This document shows positions 62,361 through 64,000 of a stretch of 64,000 nucleotides of DNA, in pieces (the first letter of the stretch is position 1; each line of letters starts with the position of its first letter). Both the position numbers and the translations under genes were made by a program. Origin of the DNA: Burkholderia sp. Bp9142 (GTDB taxonomy: Bacteria; Pseudomonadota; Gammaproteobacteria; Burkholderiales; Burkholderiaceae); assembly GCF_003853415.1 (NCBI RefSeq), contig NZ_QTPP01000002.1, positions 124,001 through 188,000 of the forward strand. The letters are read 5' to 3'. The notes beneath the pieces are model-generated. The model ran no database searches, was not told where the DNA came from, and worked only from the letters and a program-made list of their open reading frames with translations.

Positions 62361-62390
62361 TTTGTGCCCGCTTGTGCCCGCTTGTGCCCG
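62361..62390. repeat. Three 10-bp tandem repeats (C/T)TTGTGCCCG
   Basis: TTTGTGCCCG, CTTGTGCCCG, CTTGTGCCCG occur head to tail in the intergenic region between pbpC and the lipoprotein gene. They are short and probably a slippage product, though copy number may vary between strains. Confidence 0.5.
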
Positions 62391-62462
62391 GGGGAGGCAC
62401 TGCCGGTCGGAGCAGAAGCCGAACGCCAACGCAGCCGGCCAGTAAGCGTCTGGCCCGGCCAC

Positions 62463-64000
62463 TCACGGCTTGCGCGCTGCCGTCTTCGCGAACGCGCCGC
62501 GCACCTCGAAGCCGATCGCATCCGCGACGTTGCCGCGCGCATCGACGAGTTCCAGCCGGTGCCGGCCCGGCCACGGCATCCACGCGATGCGGTCGGCATG
62601 GCCGATCACCTTGTCGTCGAGCCGCCACGCGAACCGCGCGGCATGTCCGGACGAGCGCTCGAACCAGATCCGCTGATTCTTCGGCGGAATGTCCGGATCG
62701 ATCGCGAAGATCGTGCCGTCGGTCGGCGCGCCGATCGTCAGCGGCGCGCGCGCGCCGTCCTTGCCCGGCGTGACGGGCGCCGCGAGCCGGATCGTGTCGA
62801 GCGCCGTGCCCGCGACGAACCACTCGTTGCGCGACGGTTCGACGTCGCGCTCGAACGCGATGCGACGCGTTTCGACGCCGGCCGGCGGCTGCGGCGCACG
62901 GCTCGGCAGGTCGCGGTGCAGGTAGCCGACGACGGCCGACCATACCGGCGACGCACCCGTCACCCCCGACACGTCCCACATCGGCGAGCCGTCCGCATTG
63001 CCGACCCACACGCCGACCGTATAGCGCGACGTGAAGCCGACGGTCCAGTTGTCGCGCATGTCCTTGCTCGTGCCGGTCTTGACCGCCGAAAAGAAGCGCG
63101 TCGCGAGCGGGTTGTCGAAGCCGAACGTGCGCACGCGCGCGTTGTTGTCGGAGAGGATGTCGGTGACGACGAAGCTGGCCGCTGCGCTGAATACGCGCGT
63201 GCCGTGGTCCGCCCGCCCGGGTGTCGACGCGCCGGAAGCAGTCACCGACGCAGGCAGGTCGACGACCTTGCGCGCGACGCCGCCGTTCGCGAGCGCGCGA
63301 TACGCATTGGTCAGCGACAGCAGCGTGACGTCCGCGCTGCCGAGTGCGAGGCTGAAGCCGTAGTAGTCGCCTTCCTGCGCGAGCGGCAGCCCGAGCGCGG
63401 TCAGCGTGCGCGCGAAGCGGTGCGGCGTGACGAGCACGAGCGTGCGCACGGCCGGCACGTTCAGCGAGCCGCCGAGCGCGCTGCGCACGCTCACCCAGCC
63501 CTTGAAGTCCTTGTCGTAGTTCTGCGGAATGTAGAGACCGCCGCCGGCCGCGAGGTTGATCGGCGCGTCGTCGAGCAGCGACGCGGCGGTCAGCCGCTTC
63601 TCGTCGATCGCCTGCGCGTAGAGGAACGGCTTGAGCGTCGAGCCGGCCTGGCGCGGCGCGAGCACGGCGTCGACGTCGCGCGCGCTGGACAACGCACCCG
63701 ACGAACCGACCCATGCGCGAATCTCGCCGGTCGCGTTGTCAATCACGACGACCGCGCCGTCCTGCACGTTGCGCCGGTGCGCGGGCGCGTTGAGCTCGGT
63801 CAGCGCGCGCGTCAGCGTGTCGCGCGCGAAGCGCTGCAGCGGCGCATCGAGCGTCGTGCGCACCTGCGCGCCGGCCGCCGGCTTGACCTCGGCCGCGATG
63901 CGGCGCGCGAAGTGCGGCGCGAGGGCGGCACCGTCGTCGCGCGCGGCGTTGGCCGGGCGGGCGATCACGAGCTGCACGTAGCCGTCGAGCGACGCGCAGG
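62463..64000 (-). CDS. pbpC: Penicillin-binding protein 1C, C-terminal part (partial)
   Basis: The 5' end lies beyond the window. The visible 512 codons contain the transpeptidase domain: Ser in RQAGSTLKPFL (S-x-x-K), GSLNVPAVR (SxN) and SAVKTGTSKDM (KTG). The C-terminal biPBP_C beta-domain follows (about the last 100 residues, with HRLELVDARGNVADAIGF). PBP1C is a bifunctional peptidoglycan synthase of the inner membrane; its glycosyltransferase domain is outside the window. In E. coli pbpC lies downstream of yfhM; here no such neighbour is visible. Confidence 0.88.
   Translation of the reverse strand, partial: CASLDGYVQLVIARPANAARDDGAALAPHFARRIAAEVKPAAGAQVRTTLDAPLQRFARDTLTRALTELNAPAHRRNVQDGAVVVIDNATGEIRAWVGSSGALSSARDVDAVLAPRQAGSTLKPFLYAQAIDEKRLTAASLLDDAPINLAAGGGLYIPQNYDKDFKGWVSVRSALGGSLNVPAVRTLVLVTPHRFARTLTALGLPLAQEGDYYGFSLALGSADVTLLSLTNAYRALANGGVARKVVDLPASVTASGASTPGRADHGTRVFSAAASFVVTDILSDNNARVRTFGFDNPLATRFFSAVKTGTSKDMRDNWTVGFTSRYTVGVWVGNADGSPMWDVSGVTGASPVWSAVVGYLHRDLPSRAPQPPAGVETRRIAFERDVEPSRNEWFVAGTALDTIRLAAPVTPGKDGARAPLTIGAPTDGTIFAIDPDIPPKNQRIWFERSSGHAARFAWRLDDKVIGHADRIAWMPWPGRHRLELVDARGNVADAIGFEVRGAFAKTAARKP

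Noticed and set aside
1-64000. CRISPR arrays, tRNA or rRNA genes, IS elements and prophage genes
   Set aside because: No regularly spaced repeats, cloverleaf-like sequence, transposase motifs or phage structural genes were seen. Absence was judged by reading, not by a search program.

Overview
The window is GC-rich, densely coded DNA with the gene families and sequence style of a Burkholderia secondary replicon, probably Burkholderia cepacia complex. Supporting signs are a Gram-negative trimeric porin of the Burkholderia type, many LysR regulators beside single metabolic genes, a PenA/PenB-like class A beta-lactamase relative, an SfnB-type desulfurization enzyme and a chaperone-usher fimbrial operon. 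I see no rRNA, tRNA, CRISPR array, IS element or phage. The assignment rests on recognised families, not on a database search.

Layout. 0-5.3 kb: end of a GGDEF protein, an MFS transporter, a cupin, a MarR-acetyltransferase fusion with two tandem palindromic operators, an SDR and a LysR regulator. 5.4-11 kb: flavin monooxygenases and an SfnB/DszC-type sulfur-scavenging cluster. 11-19.1 kb: esterase, OpgC-like acyltransferase, porin, aldo/keto reductase, TSUP exporter and three regulators. 19.2-22.6 kb: a cell-envelope block with an unlisted 36-residue membrane peptide, an NlpD-like lipoprotein whose LytM domain has lost its zinc ligands, a class A beta-lactamase relative that has lost the nucleophilic serine, and a LysR regulator. 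22.6-29 kb: a miniature pilin-like protein, GlsB, and a four-gene chaperone-usher operon with an AT-rich upstream region.

29.3-39 kb: a seven-gene operon rpiR-ddpXABCDF for D-Ala-D-Ala dipeptide uptake and cleavage, with a nested palindrome upstream of the regulator, followed by a second copy of the binding protein (ddpA2). 36.3-46.6 kb holds three decayed transporter genes (NRAMP, a DHA2-type MFS and SulP) scattered among intact genes: a bestrophin plus FdhA/YdeP-like oxidoreductase pair opposite a MocR regulator, and a YbdG-like MscS channel. 46.6-52.5 kb: a MarR-isochorismatase-MFS operon with a long operator dyad, a PBP7-type endopeptidase and a LysR/wHTH pair.

52.5-64 kb: an outer-membrane protein and the magnesium P-type ATPase mgtA. 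mgtA is preceded by a proline-rich 52-codon leader ORF with a strong ribosome binding site and a long structured 5' leader, resembling in principle the Salmonella mgtL arrangement. Then come a subtilisin-like lipoprotein peptidase, a GltI-like binding protein, a Bcr/CflA efflux pump, a lipoprotein and the 3' part of pbpC. The most unusual items are the envelope pseudoenzyme pair, the mgtA leader, the ddp operon with its duplicated binding protein, and the decayed transporters.
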